Shown here: positions 1-7,561 of the stretch, piece after piece
Numbering within the stretch: position 1 is the first letter of the stretch
Layout: each line of letters opens with the position of its first letter
NCBI GenBank assembly: GCA_003116995.1
Contig: BDSL01000060.1
Location: 575,526 to 639,525 of the forward strand
Direction: 5' to 3'
From: Yamagishiella unicocca
Lineage: Eukaryota > Chlorophyta > Chlorophyceae > Chlamydomonadales > Volvocaceae
Length of the DNA: 64,000 nt
Notes under the pieces: model-generated
Databases searched by the model: none
Seen by the model: the letters and a program-made list of their open reading frames with translations, nothing else
What the model was told of the DNA's origin: nothing
Position numbers and translations under genes: made by a program

Positions 1-1451
1 GAAAGGTCTTAGGCCAGCAGCAAACCGCAAGGGGTACCTGAAAATGGCCATGGTGGTTAGCAAAGCACAGAGCAATGAGCTAACTGCCCAGGTTTGCCTT
101 GTCCTACAGGTGCAGTGCCTTGACCCAATGACACCAAACTTGCGCTTTGATCTTTTTAATGATATTTATAATCAATACCGAAAGTCTTGGGGCCAGCAGC
201 AGATGGCAAAAGGTATCTGAAAATGGCCATGGTGGTTAGCAAAGCACAGAGCAACGAGCTAACTGCCCAGGTTTGCCTTGTCCTACAGGTGCAGTGCCTT
301 GACCCAATGACACCAAAGTTGCGCTTTGATCTTTAAATGATATTTATAATCAATACCGAAAGTGTTGGGGCCACCAGCAGATGGCAAGAAGGACCTGAAA
401 ATGGCCATGGTGGTTAGCAAAGCACAAAGCAACGAGCTAACCGCCTAGGTTTGCCTTGTCCTACAGGTGCAGTGCCTTGACCCAATGACACCAAACTTGC
501 GCTTTTATCTTTTTAATGATATTTATAATCAATACCGAAAGTCTTGGGGCCAGCAGCAGACGGCAAGAGGTATCTGAAAATGGCCATGGTGGTTAGCAAA
601 GCACAGAGCAATGAGCTAACTGCCCAGGTTTGCCTTGTCCTACAGGTGCAGTGCCTTGACCAAATGACACCAAACTTGCGCTTTGATCTTTCAATGATAT
701 TTATAATCAATACCGAAAGTTCTTAGGCCAGCAGCAAACCGCAAAAGGTACCTGAAAATGGCCATGGTGGTTAGCAGAGCACAGAGCAACGAGCTAACTG
801 CCCAGGTTTGCCTTGTCCTACAGGTGCAGTGCCTTGACCAAATGGCACCAAACTTGCGCTTTGATCTTTCAATGATATTTATAATCAATACCGAAAGTTT
901 TTGGGGCCAGCAGCAAACCGCAAGGGGTACCTGAAAATGGCCATGGTGGTTAGCAAAGCACAGAGCAATGAGCTAACTGCCCAGGTTTGCCTTGTCCTAC
1001 AGGTGCAGTGCCTTGACCCAATGACACCAAACTTGCGCTTTGATCTCTTTAATGATATTTATAATCAATACCGAAAGTCTTGGGGCCAGCAGCAGATGGC
1101 AAAAGGTATCTGAAAATGGCCATGGTGGTTAGCAAAGCACAGAGCAACGAGCTAACCGCCTAGGTTTGCCTTGTCCTACAGGTGCAGTGCCTTGACCCAA
1201 TGACACCAAACTTGCGCTTTGATCTTTCAATGATATTTATAATCAATACCGAAAGTGTTGGGGCCACCAGCAGATGGCAAGAAGGACCTGAAAATGGCCA
1301 TGGTGGTTAGCAAAGCACAAAGCAACGAGCTAACCGCCTAGGTTTGCCTTGTCCTACAGGTGCAGTGCCTTGACCCAATGACACCAAACTTGCGCTTTGA
1401 TCTTTCAATGATATTTATAATCAATACCGAAAGTGTTGGGGCCACCAGCAG
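1..1451 (+). repeat. 178-bp satellite array, left block, interrupted by the hAT insertion
   Basis: About eight head-to-tail monomers of a roughly 178-bp satellite. Landmarks in each copy are GGCCATGGTGGTTAGC, GTTTGCCTTGTCCTACAG, CTTGCGCTTTGATCTTT and ATATTTATAATCAATACC. Copies here are of several types: AGCAGCAAACCGCAAGGGG, AGCAGCAGATGGCAAAAGG and ACCAGCAGATGGCAAGAAGG at the variable junction, and CCAATGACACC, CAAATGACACC or CAAATGGCACC later in the monomer. The block ends inside a monomer at the hAT target site, and the same monomer resumes at 10679. Short open frames occur on both strands, but stop-free runs depend on monomer length and there is no sign of a gene. Confidence 0.97.
1444..1451. 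repeat. 8-bp target site duplication, left copy
   Basis: ACCAGCAG lies immediately outside the left terminal inverted repeat and is repeated exactly at 10679-10686. Removing 1452-10686 restores an uninterrupted satellite monomer of the ACCAGCAGATGGCAAGAAGG type. An 8-bp duplication is the hallmark of hAT elements. Confidence 0.95.
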
Positions 1452-1467
1452 CAGTGATTTTTTTTTG
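1452..1467 (+). repeat. hAT left terminal inverted repeat
   Basis: CAGTGATTTTTTTTTG, with its exact reverse complement at 10663-10678. The outermost CAGTG matches the CA-start, TG-end style common in hAT ends. Confidence 0.95.
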
Positions 1468-1640
1468 AGGAATAATTCCTTTTTAGGAATAAATCGGGTT
1501 TCTTGGGCTGGAAAAAAAGGAACCGAGCGCAGTCCAGCCGTACGTTTTCGTTTTTTGCCGAAAATTGCCTGTTTTCGCGAAAGCACACCTAATTTATACT
1601 AAAAAGAGTCATTCAATCACTTAAGGATTAATGGTGAACC

Positions 1641-3315
1641 ATGGAGTGCTCTAAGAAGGTCACGCCTGGAAATCAACGGGGCATAGGAGCGTTTTTGACT
1701 GGTCTGAACGCTGCAAAGTACTCTGATCCTAAGCTTCCCAAGCGCGGAAGGCCACCTAAGCAGCAAAATAACGCCGACAGTAAAAAATGCGAAGGCCTTT
1801 CGGAAGCCACTGGGGACGACATGGGCAACGATGCAGCATTGCTGCAGCCGCAGCTCGTGCCAGCCGACTCCAGCTTCCTTACCCCAAGCGCTCACGATGA
1901 CCGTCATGTGCGTAAACGTCAGCTTAATGAGGCCGACGAACTTAGCGACGACGGCGACGGCGATGAGGACCGCGAGGGAGACCGCAACCGTGTCAGCGAT
2001 GAGGGGGCAACAACCCAAACCCCCAAGACGCCCGCCAACAAGAAACCCCGACAGCAGAGCCGGCCACAAACGCAGCGCGTACGCAAGGGCCAAAGTGATG
2101 GTGCGTGGGTGGGCACTCAGGCGGAGCACCCCCACAAGTGGCAGTTGGACTGGCCAGCCAGGTGGCCGTGGGCTGAATGCGTGCCTGCCGACACGAGCAA
2201 GGGGGAGGTCCACGACCGGGTGCGCTGCACAATGTGCTCCTTGCGCATGGGGACGGACGACACCTTGGCGGCCCGCACTCAAACTATCCAGAGACACGAG
2301 GAGTCTGATGCGCACCAAAAATCGGTTACGGGCATCCAGCAGCGGCAGGCCCTGCTGGCGCTTCAGAAACTGCGGAAGACGGGCCTGCCGCAGCTTTTCG
2401 CTCCCGGCAACTCAGAAGCGGAGAAGGCGCGCACCCAGCAGCTTCGTCGCCTCTTCTGCCTGCTGGACCGGGGCCACCCTGTGACGGATTTCACAGCCTC
2501 GAAAGAGGAGTTCGAGGTGCTGGGCGTCCCGCACTTTAGCACCACTCACTGGAGCGTCACCTCAGGGTGGGGGCTCGCGGAGGCGCTGGATGCTGTGATA
2601 CAGGACAAGGTCAAGGAGCTGGTGGAGGGCGCACGCTTCGTGGCGATTAGCATGGACGAATCTGTCGGCATTGACAAGAAGTCGCGATTATGCCTGCACG
2701 TGTACGTGATGGATGGATGGAGCCGGGCCCCCCTCCTCATCGACGTAAGTATCTAAACTGTTAACTTCGCAAAGGGGGGCTAGGGCCTACACAGGAGGGT
2801 GGAGATATAGGTCGGAAAGGCCGACGAGCGACAACATGATCAGTTCATTAGCCATATACGTTTTCCTTTCTTTGTTTAATGTGTGTTTTCCTTCTTTGCT
2901 CCCCTGGACACCCGCAGCTGGCGCACCTGCAGGAAGCACCGGACGCCGAGTACATCACTCAGGTGGTGCTCGACACGCTGGCTGTCGAAGCTGGGCTAGG
3001 GGAAGCGGAGCTGGCGCGCAAGCTGGTGGCGGTCAGCACCGATGGAGCTAGCGTGATGACTGGTGCTCACACGGGTGTAGCCGTGCGGCTCAGCAAGACC
3101 GCACCTTCCCTCGTCAGCATTCACTGCATGGCGCACCGCACTGACCTCGCGGTCGGCGCGCTTGAGAAGGCGCCCATCGTCAAGGAAGTCGTGAACGCCA
3201 TGCAGAGCATCTACAACTACTTCGCGCACAGCGTCAAGCGCTTAAGCAGCTTTCGTGCAGCAGCTGAGGAGGCCGGAACGGCGGGCGACCGCATGCTACG
3301 GAACGTGGAGACAAG
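1641..3315 (+). CDS. hAT transposase, N-terminal and first catalytic part (exons 1-2)
   Basis: DNA-binding and catalytic N-terminal half of a hAT transposase. Exon 1 is 1641-2744 (368 codons, donor GTAAGT at 2745). Exon 2 is 2918-3315 (acceptor CCCGCAG, donor GTGCGT). The join LLID/LAHLQEA keeps frame. The start at 1641 lies in a good eukaryotic context (AACCATGG) just inside the left end. In order: an AT-hook-like KRGRPPK near residue 36; an acidic linker; a zinc finger with Cys196, Cys199, His219 and His225 (CX2C-X19-HX5H); a catalytic-type Asp339 in AISMDES; and a second Asp410 in VSTDGASVM, 71 residues later as expected for the RNase-H-like fold. The stretch SIHCMAHRTDLAVGA is also typical of the family. 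Exon 2 ends in NVETR and should continue to TRWIS in exon 3 at 5387. The full catalytic protein is interrupted by the cargo. Confidence 0.88.
2745..2917 (+). other. transposase intron 1
   Basis: A 173-bp intron with donor GTAAGT and acceptor CCCGCAG, a T-rich tract before the acceptor, and phase 0 at both sides. The plus frame has stop codons immediately after the donor, so splicing is needed. Confidence 0.8.
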
Positions 3316-3901
3316 GTGCGTAACTTTGGGAACCAGCCAAGGAGTTAATTGCTTCTCAGGACGTAGCATTTATTAGCATACGAAGCCGGGCACGATTTCC
3401 TTTTGTACTTTGCGACCGTGGCGCCACAACCCAATGGACGGTTGCAACGACGGTTAGACTTTTGCAACGACACTCGAGACTCGACCCAGCCAGCTCTCGT
3501 GATCATGTTGTGCACCCATTTGATACACACGGGGAACGGCCATATCTTGAGAGGCTTCTTATCCACTTGAGCCTTTCTTGAGCCGGTCTTGACCCCATGT
3601 TTTGTCGATCTTATGCTAAAGCTGAAGAGCTACAACCAAGACCCTTGGACGCAAGACATTGGCAACGCACTTTGGTGAAGATGCAACTCAAGGTGCAGCA
3701 GAAGTAGAGCTTAAGGCTAGCCCAACATTTGTCCCTAAGAAACCGTTACGCAAGAACCTGACCAAGTACCCAAAGCAGAAGAACCTTTACCAAGCACGCA
3801 CCCAAGATGATTCCCAAGATATTTTCAACAATCTCAGCAGTGCGACCTGCAAATTGCTTATATGTAATATAACATTAACCAGTGCATCATGTGAAGGGCA
3901 C

Positions 3902-3930
3902 GTCGTACGCGACAAAGTGTCGCGTACGAC
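3902..3930. repeat. perfect 13-bp inverted repeat with 3-base loop
   Basis: GTCGTACGCGACA, AAG, TGTCGCGTACGAC: a perfect hairpin-forming palindrome in the nested element. It lies just outside the part shared with 59.6-60.7 kb. It could be the end of a smaller element, a protein-binding site or the scar of an excision. No function can be assigned. Confidence 0.8.
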
Positions 3931-3974
3931 ATTGTTAGTTACTGCGCCTGTGAGCTGAAAACTTCTTCTACGAT

Positions 3975-5097
3975 GAGCTGTTGTCGCCTTCAGCACTAAT
4001 AATAACCGTATGCAATATACATATAAATTATCGATATTGCCAGGCAATAGCAATGCAGCAGCAGTGTTCGTCAATGTTTGACCAGATGTCCACGCATCCA
4101 CTCTGCCACTTTTCCAGGCTTCTAGTGGAGCAATGCATCTTTATAATTATATTTTAGGCAGGCCTGTTAAGTTCTGGGCGTCGCGCTTCAGCATTTTGCC
4201 TGGCGAGCTATGGTCAGCGAGCGAGGAAGGCGACCATCAGGACCTGCCAGAGCTGCTCGCTGCTCGCAGTCAGATGGAAGTTAGGGCCACTGGACTTGTG
4301 CTGCCAGCAGTATAACAAAGCTCGAGAGCTGCCGGTGAGCATGAAGACCATTGCTGACCTCAAACCCAAAGCTCTGCTTGCGTGGCTTTATTTCCCTAGT
4401 TAATGGATAATTTTCATTATCTGAAATGATTCATTTTCCTGGAATACATGCAGGTGATCGAATCCTGCCAAGACTGGTTGACATCTATCTTAAGAACCTG
4501 GCTGCGCTGTATGCTGCCAACTTTGCTGAAGCATTTGGCAAATCACGCTGTGATGGTAAGCGTGGGAGTGGCGCTTGTTTTCTGCGTGTGCTGCCTGAGA
4601 GTGTTGCAACGAACTCCTTGATAGAAAACCACTTCAACTTATGGCACCAACCCTCGATAAAACCCACAGCAGGACGTGCGGGACACACAGCTGGGAGAGG
4701 ACTTTATGGACGTGGCAGGATATGGAGCAGAGAGCATGGAGCAGCGGCTTGCTGGATTTGGTCGTTGAGGAGCTGCTGCAGCGTCTCATGGATTGTGAGC
4801 ATCAGCGGTGTATGGGCCCTGCAGGGCTCAGCTGAGCAAGTAGCGGCATGGTCTGGATCTAGAGCAATAGTGATGGGGTAGGCAACACGAACAATAGCTA
4901 GCAGAGGGGATATGGACCGTGAAGTGAAGGGAACAGCGAGCGAGGTGAAGGGGCAGGTTGTGAGCTCGAAGTAAGCCTGTAGGTCAGTATTACTTGAGGA
5001 AGGCAAGGGGCATGGAGCACAGCAGCTAGCGCCCCATCAGGTGTGTGGCTAGCTAGTTCGGTGCAACATGCCAGTTTGTAGGGAAGAACAGACTGAC
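3975..5097 (+). pseudogene. decayed gene-like payload, copy 1
   Basis: About 1.1 kb homologous, in opposite orientation, to 59645-60735. Coding-like fragments can be read when the two copies are compared: RPVKFWASRFSILPGELWSA near 4160-4220, YNKARELPVSMKTIADLKPK near 4310-4370, an exon-like block after TACATGCAG at 4453 beginning VIESCQDW, and VRDTQLGEDF followed by VAGYGAESMEQRLAGFGR near 4675-4780, which ends in a stop. In this copy the VIESCQDW block shifts frame relative to the other copy, and other breaks are present. Splice-like signals (TACATGCAG before the VIESCQDW block, GGTAAGC after it) suggest an intron-containing source gene. I do not recognise the family. It could be part of another transposon or a captured host gene. 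Confidence 0.55.
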
Positions 5098-5386
5098 CCC
5101 TGTGGTGGAACATACTGGTTCCTGGGGTGAAATGTAACACTTTTTGCAGTGACAATGTCTTTAGTGATGTCGGCTTGAGCCTGGATCTTGAGCCCTGCCT
5201 TGAGCTGGGCTCTTCGGTGTAATGCCTTGAGCAGTTTACTTCACCTGGATCTTCAGCGGGGTCTTAAGCTTGGTTCTTGTCCTTTCTCTCAACAAGCCCT
5301 CTCAAGATATGGCTTGGAAAATGGATAAAGATATGCTCAAGAGTGCCTCAAGACCGGCCGTTCCCGGAGTGTGATGTGTATCTCAG

Positions 5387-5455
5387 GTGGATTAGCACGC
5401 TGGGGCCGCTCAAGCGCGTGCTGGCTGAGTTCCGAGCGCTCCTGCTGCTCTTCGA
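5387..5455 (+). pseudogene. hAT transposase exon 3 fragment, truncated by cargo
   Basis: Follows acceptor TCTCAG and reads RWISTLGPLKRVLAEFRALL, the conserved hAT segment that follows the ETRW motif. Resemblance to hAT proteins fades after about 23 residues. From roughly 5455-5480 the opposite strand reads as the C-terminal end of the HSP70-like gene, so the exon is cut by the cassette. The next transposase-like residues (ALYQQLRDAHIYV) appear only at about 9124. The right-hand limit is approximate. Confidence 0.75.
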
Positions 5456-5633
5456 CGCGCTCCCACTCCATGTCGGCCAGAACAGCCGCTCCCATTCCGA
5501 CAAAGGTGTCGGGGTCCACCCCTGATGCCTCATCGCGAATCTTCTTCTTCAAGGCGCCTCCAAGCATTGTCTCCAAGACACGCCGTACACATGGCGCACG
5601 GGAGGCTCCTCCAATAAGGAGGACACAGGCTAT

Positions 5634-5794
5634 CTGCAAAAGGTTTGACAGAGTAGCCATGAAGATCAATAACAATCTGGCTCTCTATATATCCATATAC
5701 CCGTATACCCATATATCCATATACGCGTATACCCATATATCCATATACCCGTATACCCATATATCCATATACCCGTTTACCCATATCGTCGTAC
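5634..5794 (-). other. HSP70-like gene intron 4
   Basis: Minus-strand donor GTACGA and acceptor CTTTTGCAG join MAEE to IACVLLIGG in phase 0. It contains the 24-bp tandem repeat and, at 5645-5676, a roughly 31-bp stretch nearly identical to one in intron 3 (6140-6170). Confidence 0.7.
5687..5786. repeat. 24-bp tandem repeat in HSP70 intron 4
   Basis: About 4.2 copies of a 24-bp unit, ATATATCCATATACCCGTAT plus ACCC, starting at 5687, 5711, 5735 and 5759. Single differences occur (CGCG in copy 2, TTT in copy 4). AT-rich and confined to the intron. Confidence 0.9.
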
Positions 5795-6111
5795 CTCCTC
5801 CGCCATCCTCTTGGCAGCGACCTTCACGTACTTCCCCATCTCCTCCTCCTCCAAAGCCAGGCGACGCGCCCGGTCGTCCTCGGTCTCGCCCGCCGGTGGC
5901 TTCGACAGCTTTGGCTTCGGCGGTAGGCCACTGATGTCGCTGACCTCTGCCGCTGTCGCCAGCACGGATACAAACTTGTTCACCATGCGGACGAGAAGAG
6001 CATCTGAGGCCTCGTCAAATTCCGTACGCGAGATGACAGTGTCGCCGAAGAGCGCCGTCGGGCACACTGTAAGCGCGTGTTTAACGCGCCGAGATGTGTC
6101 CATACATAGCC

Positions 6112-6193
6112 CTGAAAATAATGCGTGAGGAATAAGTATTTACAGAGTAGCAATGAAGATCAACAACAATGTCCAAAATGTCCATATACTCAC
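6112..6193 (-). other. HSP70-like gene intron 3
   Basis: An 82-bp intron with minus-strand donor GTGAGT and acceptor TTTTCAG. Exon 3 ends with two codon bases and exon 4 needs one, so the join is one base out of frame. It shares ATTGTTGTTGATCTTCATT and CTACTCTGT with intron 4, with few mismatches. Confidence 0.65.
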
Positions 6194-6501
6194 TCGGTCA
6201 TGTTGCTGACGTCGACACCCTTCTTCCGGGCAATTTCCAATACCGTGTAGTCGAAGTCCTGCCCACCCAGGAAGGGGTCGCCCTCGGTATGCTTTACGTC
6301 GATGACCTTCTTGGTGGTCGCCGACATAACAGTTGCGTCGAACGTCCCGCCTCCAAGATCAAAGCAAGCCACGTATTGGCCAACCTCGGCCATTTTAAGC
6401 GACAAGGCCATGACGGCCGCCGCAGAGGGCTCAGGGACCATGCGATCCACCGTAACATCCCAGCCCTTCTCCTGTAGAAGCGCAACTGCGCGCTTAAGTG
6501 C

Positions 6502-6749
6502 CTACAACAGTCAGGATAAAAGGTATATACGCGTATGAGAGAAATATACATATACGCGTATATATACGTGACGTACACGTATGGGACCGATGGGTCGGTC
6601 ATGCTTCAGTGCCTCCTTAAAACGTATATACGCGTATGAGAGAAATATACATATACGCGTATTACAAAATAACACGCCATATATACGCGTATATGGGTGG
6701 TGGGGGTATACGCGTATGGGACCGATGGGTCGGTCATGCGATATCTCAC
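6502..6749 (-). repeat. HSP70 intron 2 with an internal tandem duplication
   Basis: A 248-bp intron with minus-strand donor GTGAGA and acceptor TTGTAG. Two partial copies of the same segment lie at about 6524-6621 and 6624-6771. Both carry TATACGCGTATGAGAG, ACATATACGCGTAT, GGGACCGATGGGTCGGTCAT and then the CCTCCTTAAA that encodes LKEA/FKEA of exon 2. The inner copy is therefore a duplicated exon-2 end plus intron start, now lying within the intron. Confidence 0.75.
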
Positions 6750-6904
6750 CTGCTTCTGCGCCTCCTTAAAGGCGGCGGGGTGCGTGACGACAAGACAAAG
6801 CTTGTCCTTGGCCGTGTAGCCGGCTCCGCGGAGTAGCTCGGCAATGAAAACAGCCGTCAGCACCTCTGGACGAAAAACCCTAAACGCCTCCCGGGTTTCG
6901 GCAC

Positions 6905-6968
6905 CTGTAAAAAGACAAGTAGGTTAGAGTGTAGTCACAACAATATTAAGCACGAAAAGGTTGCTTAC
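6905..6968 (-). other. HSP70-like gene intron 1
   Basis: A 64-bp intron with minus-strand donor GTAAGC and acceptor TTTTTACAG. It joins GIVLVN to RAETREAFRVFRPEVL in frame, matching the HSP70 segment before the spacer helix. Confidence 0.75.
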
Positions 6969-7273
6969 GATTGACCAGCACGATGCCAGCGCCGTTGACA
7001 TCGCTCTGGATGTCGTAATCAACGTCCGTCTCAGTTCATTCGAGATCTCCGACGCGTCGGCTCCGAGGACGCGTTTGAACGATTGCCACCTAATCGGCTC
7101 TCCCAACGCGGCGTGGCCAAACGTTGTGTGCAGCTTGCCAAACGCCAACACGGTTGGCGTCAGCTTGCTTCCTAGAACTGTTATCACGCTAGGGACTACG
7201 CTGGAGCCCAACTTTGTTGCAAGGACAGAGTTAGTGTCCTGAAGTCGAGACCAAGGATTGCCATAGCGGCCAT

Positions 7274-7561
7274 AGCTGCAAATATCGTGCAAGTTATTGG
7301 TAAAAAGCGGTATTAAAATAGAAACGAGTATTTGTTTTGGACTATAAATAGCGACCCATGAAGCGTTTTGGCGCTTCGAATCGAATGGATTCGCGCTTTC
7401 GCAATTGTCCGAGGCCGCGCAAATCAAACAAGGTTACATTTTTTCGCGAAATGGAAATTCTTTTTTTAGGGCAAAATAAAAAAAACCTGTATACGCGTAC
7501 CATACGCGTATACCCTGTCATTGACATACGCGTATACCCTGTCATAAACACATACGCGAAC
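7274..7561. promoter_or_regulatory. shared upstream region of two divergent genes
   Basis: A 288-bp gap between the HSP70-like start (7273, minus) and the unknown gene start (7562, plus). It contains CTATAAATAG at 7342-7351, a TATA-like box readable on both strands, about 70 bp from the minus start codon and about 210 bp from the plus one. Near the plus gene are CATACGCGTATACC-type palindromes (about 7490-7555). No consensus heat-shock element (alternating GAA and TTC blocks with 2-base spacing) was found. Confidence 0.4.

Larger units (their letters stand above)
3519..5384. mobile_element. nested inverted-repeat element inside transposase intron 2
   Basis: Outer arms are inverted. Left is GATACACAC, then GGGAACGGCC at 3532-3541, then ATATCTTGAGAGG. 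Right, read on the minus strand from about 5382, is GATACACA, then GGGAACGGCC (5365-5356), then GGTCTTGAGG and ATATCTTGAGAGGG. Both flanks carry repeated CTTGAG motifs (3550-3595 and 5170-5355), like the subterminal repeats of DNA transposons. No clean target duplication was found, so exact ends are uncertain. The right arm reaches within about four bases of the splice acceptor. Most of the interior (about 3975-5097) is a gene-like segment also present in the second insertion. Confidence 0.55.
3316..5386 (+). other. transposase intron 2 (2.07 kb), host of a nested element
   Basis: Donor GTGCGT after codon fragment AG and acceptor TATCTCAG at 5386. Joining gives ACA-AGG-TGG, i.e. NVETRWISTLGPL, a continuous match to the conserved hAT region after the second Asp. 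The first 200 bp (3316-3518) show no recognisable feature. The rest is mostly the nested inverted-repeat element described separately. Short open frames inside (for example 3659-3958) do not resemble any family I know. Confidence 0.75.
5470..7273 (-). pseudogene. HSP70-like ATPase-domain gene, five exons, frame-damaged
   Basis: Minus-strand chaperone-type ATPase. Predicted exons are 7273-6969, 6904-6750, 6501-6194, 6111-5795 and 5633 to about 5470, all with GT-AG borders. Motifs in order: a start MAAMAILGLDF matching the N-terminal phosphate loop; GSSVVPSVITV and KRVLGAD; DVTVDRMVPEPSAAAV; ACFDLGGGTFDATVMS (second phosphate motif); DPFLGGQDFD; ALTVCPTALFGDTVISRTEF; and VLLIGGASRAPCVRR then VDPDTFVGMGAAVLA (adenosine motif). 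Frame is lost near 7240 (GLDF to DTNSVLA), near 7035 (ISNEL to TETDVDYD) and at the exon 3/4 join (one base too many). Coding stops at the end of the ATPase domain. The frame runs on into antisense transposase sequence to a stop at 5337, so the substrate-binding domain is absent. It is probably a captured, decaying gene, though consensus indels could mimic some breaks. Confidence 0.8.

Noticed and set aside
1617..2318. 233-codon minus-strand open frame opposite transposase exon 1
   Set aside because: A shadow of the GC-rich transposase exon. The plus strand carries the zinc finger, the catalytic Asp and a correct splice donor.
3659..3958. 99-codon open frame in transposase intron 2
   Set aside because: It lies in the flank of the nested element, ends across the 13-bp palindrome and resembles no family. 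The second payload copy does not conserve it.
7370..7400. Possible heat-shock element upstream of the HSP70-like gene (GAATCGAATGGATTC)
   Set aside because: GAA and TTC blocks are present but not with the 2-base spacing that heat-shock factor needs.
7358..7561. Upstream ATG extending the plus-strand gene by 68 codons
   Set aside because: The extension translates the palindromic intergenic repeats and a T-rich tract. The ATG at 7562 has a better context and starts where gene-like sequence begins.
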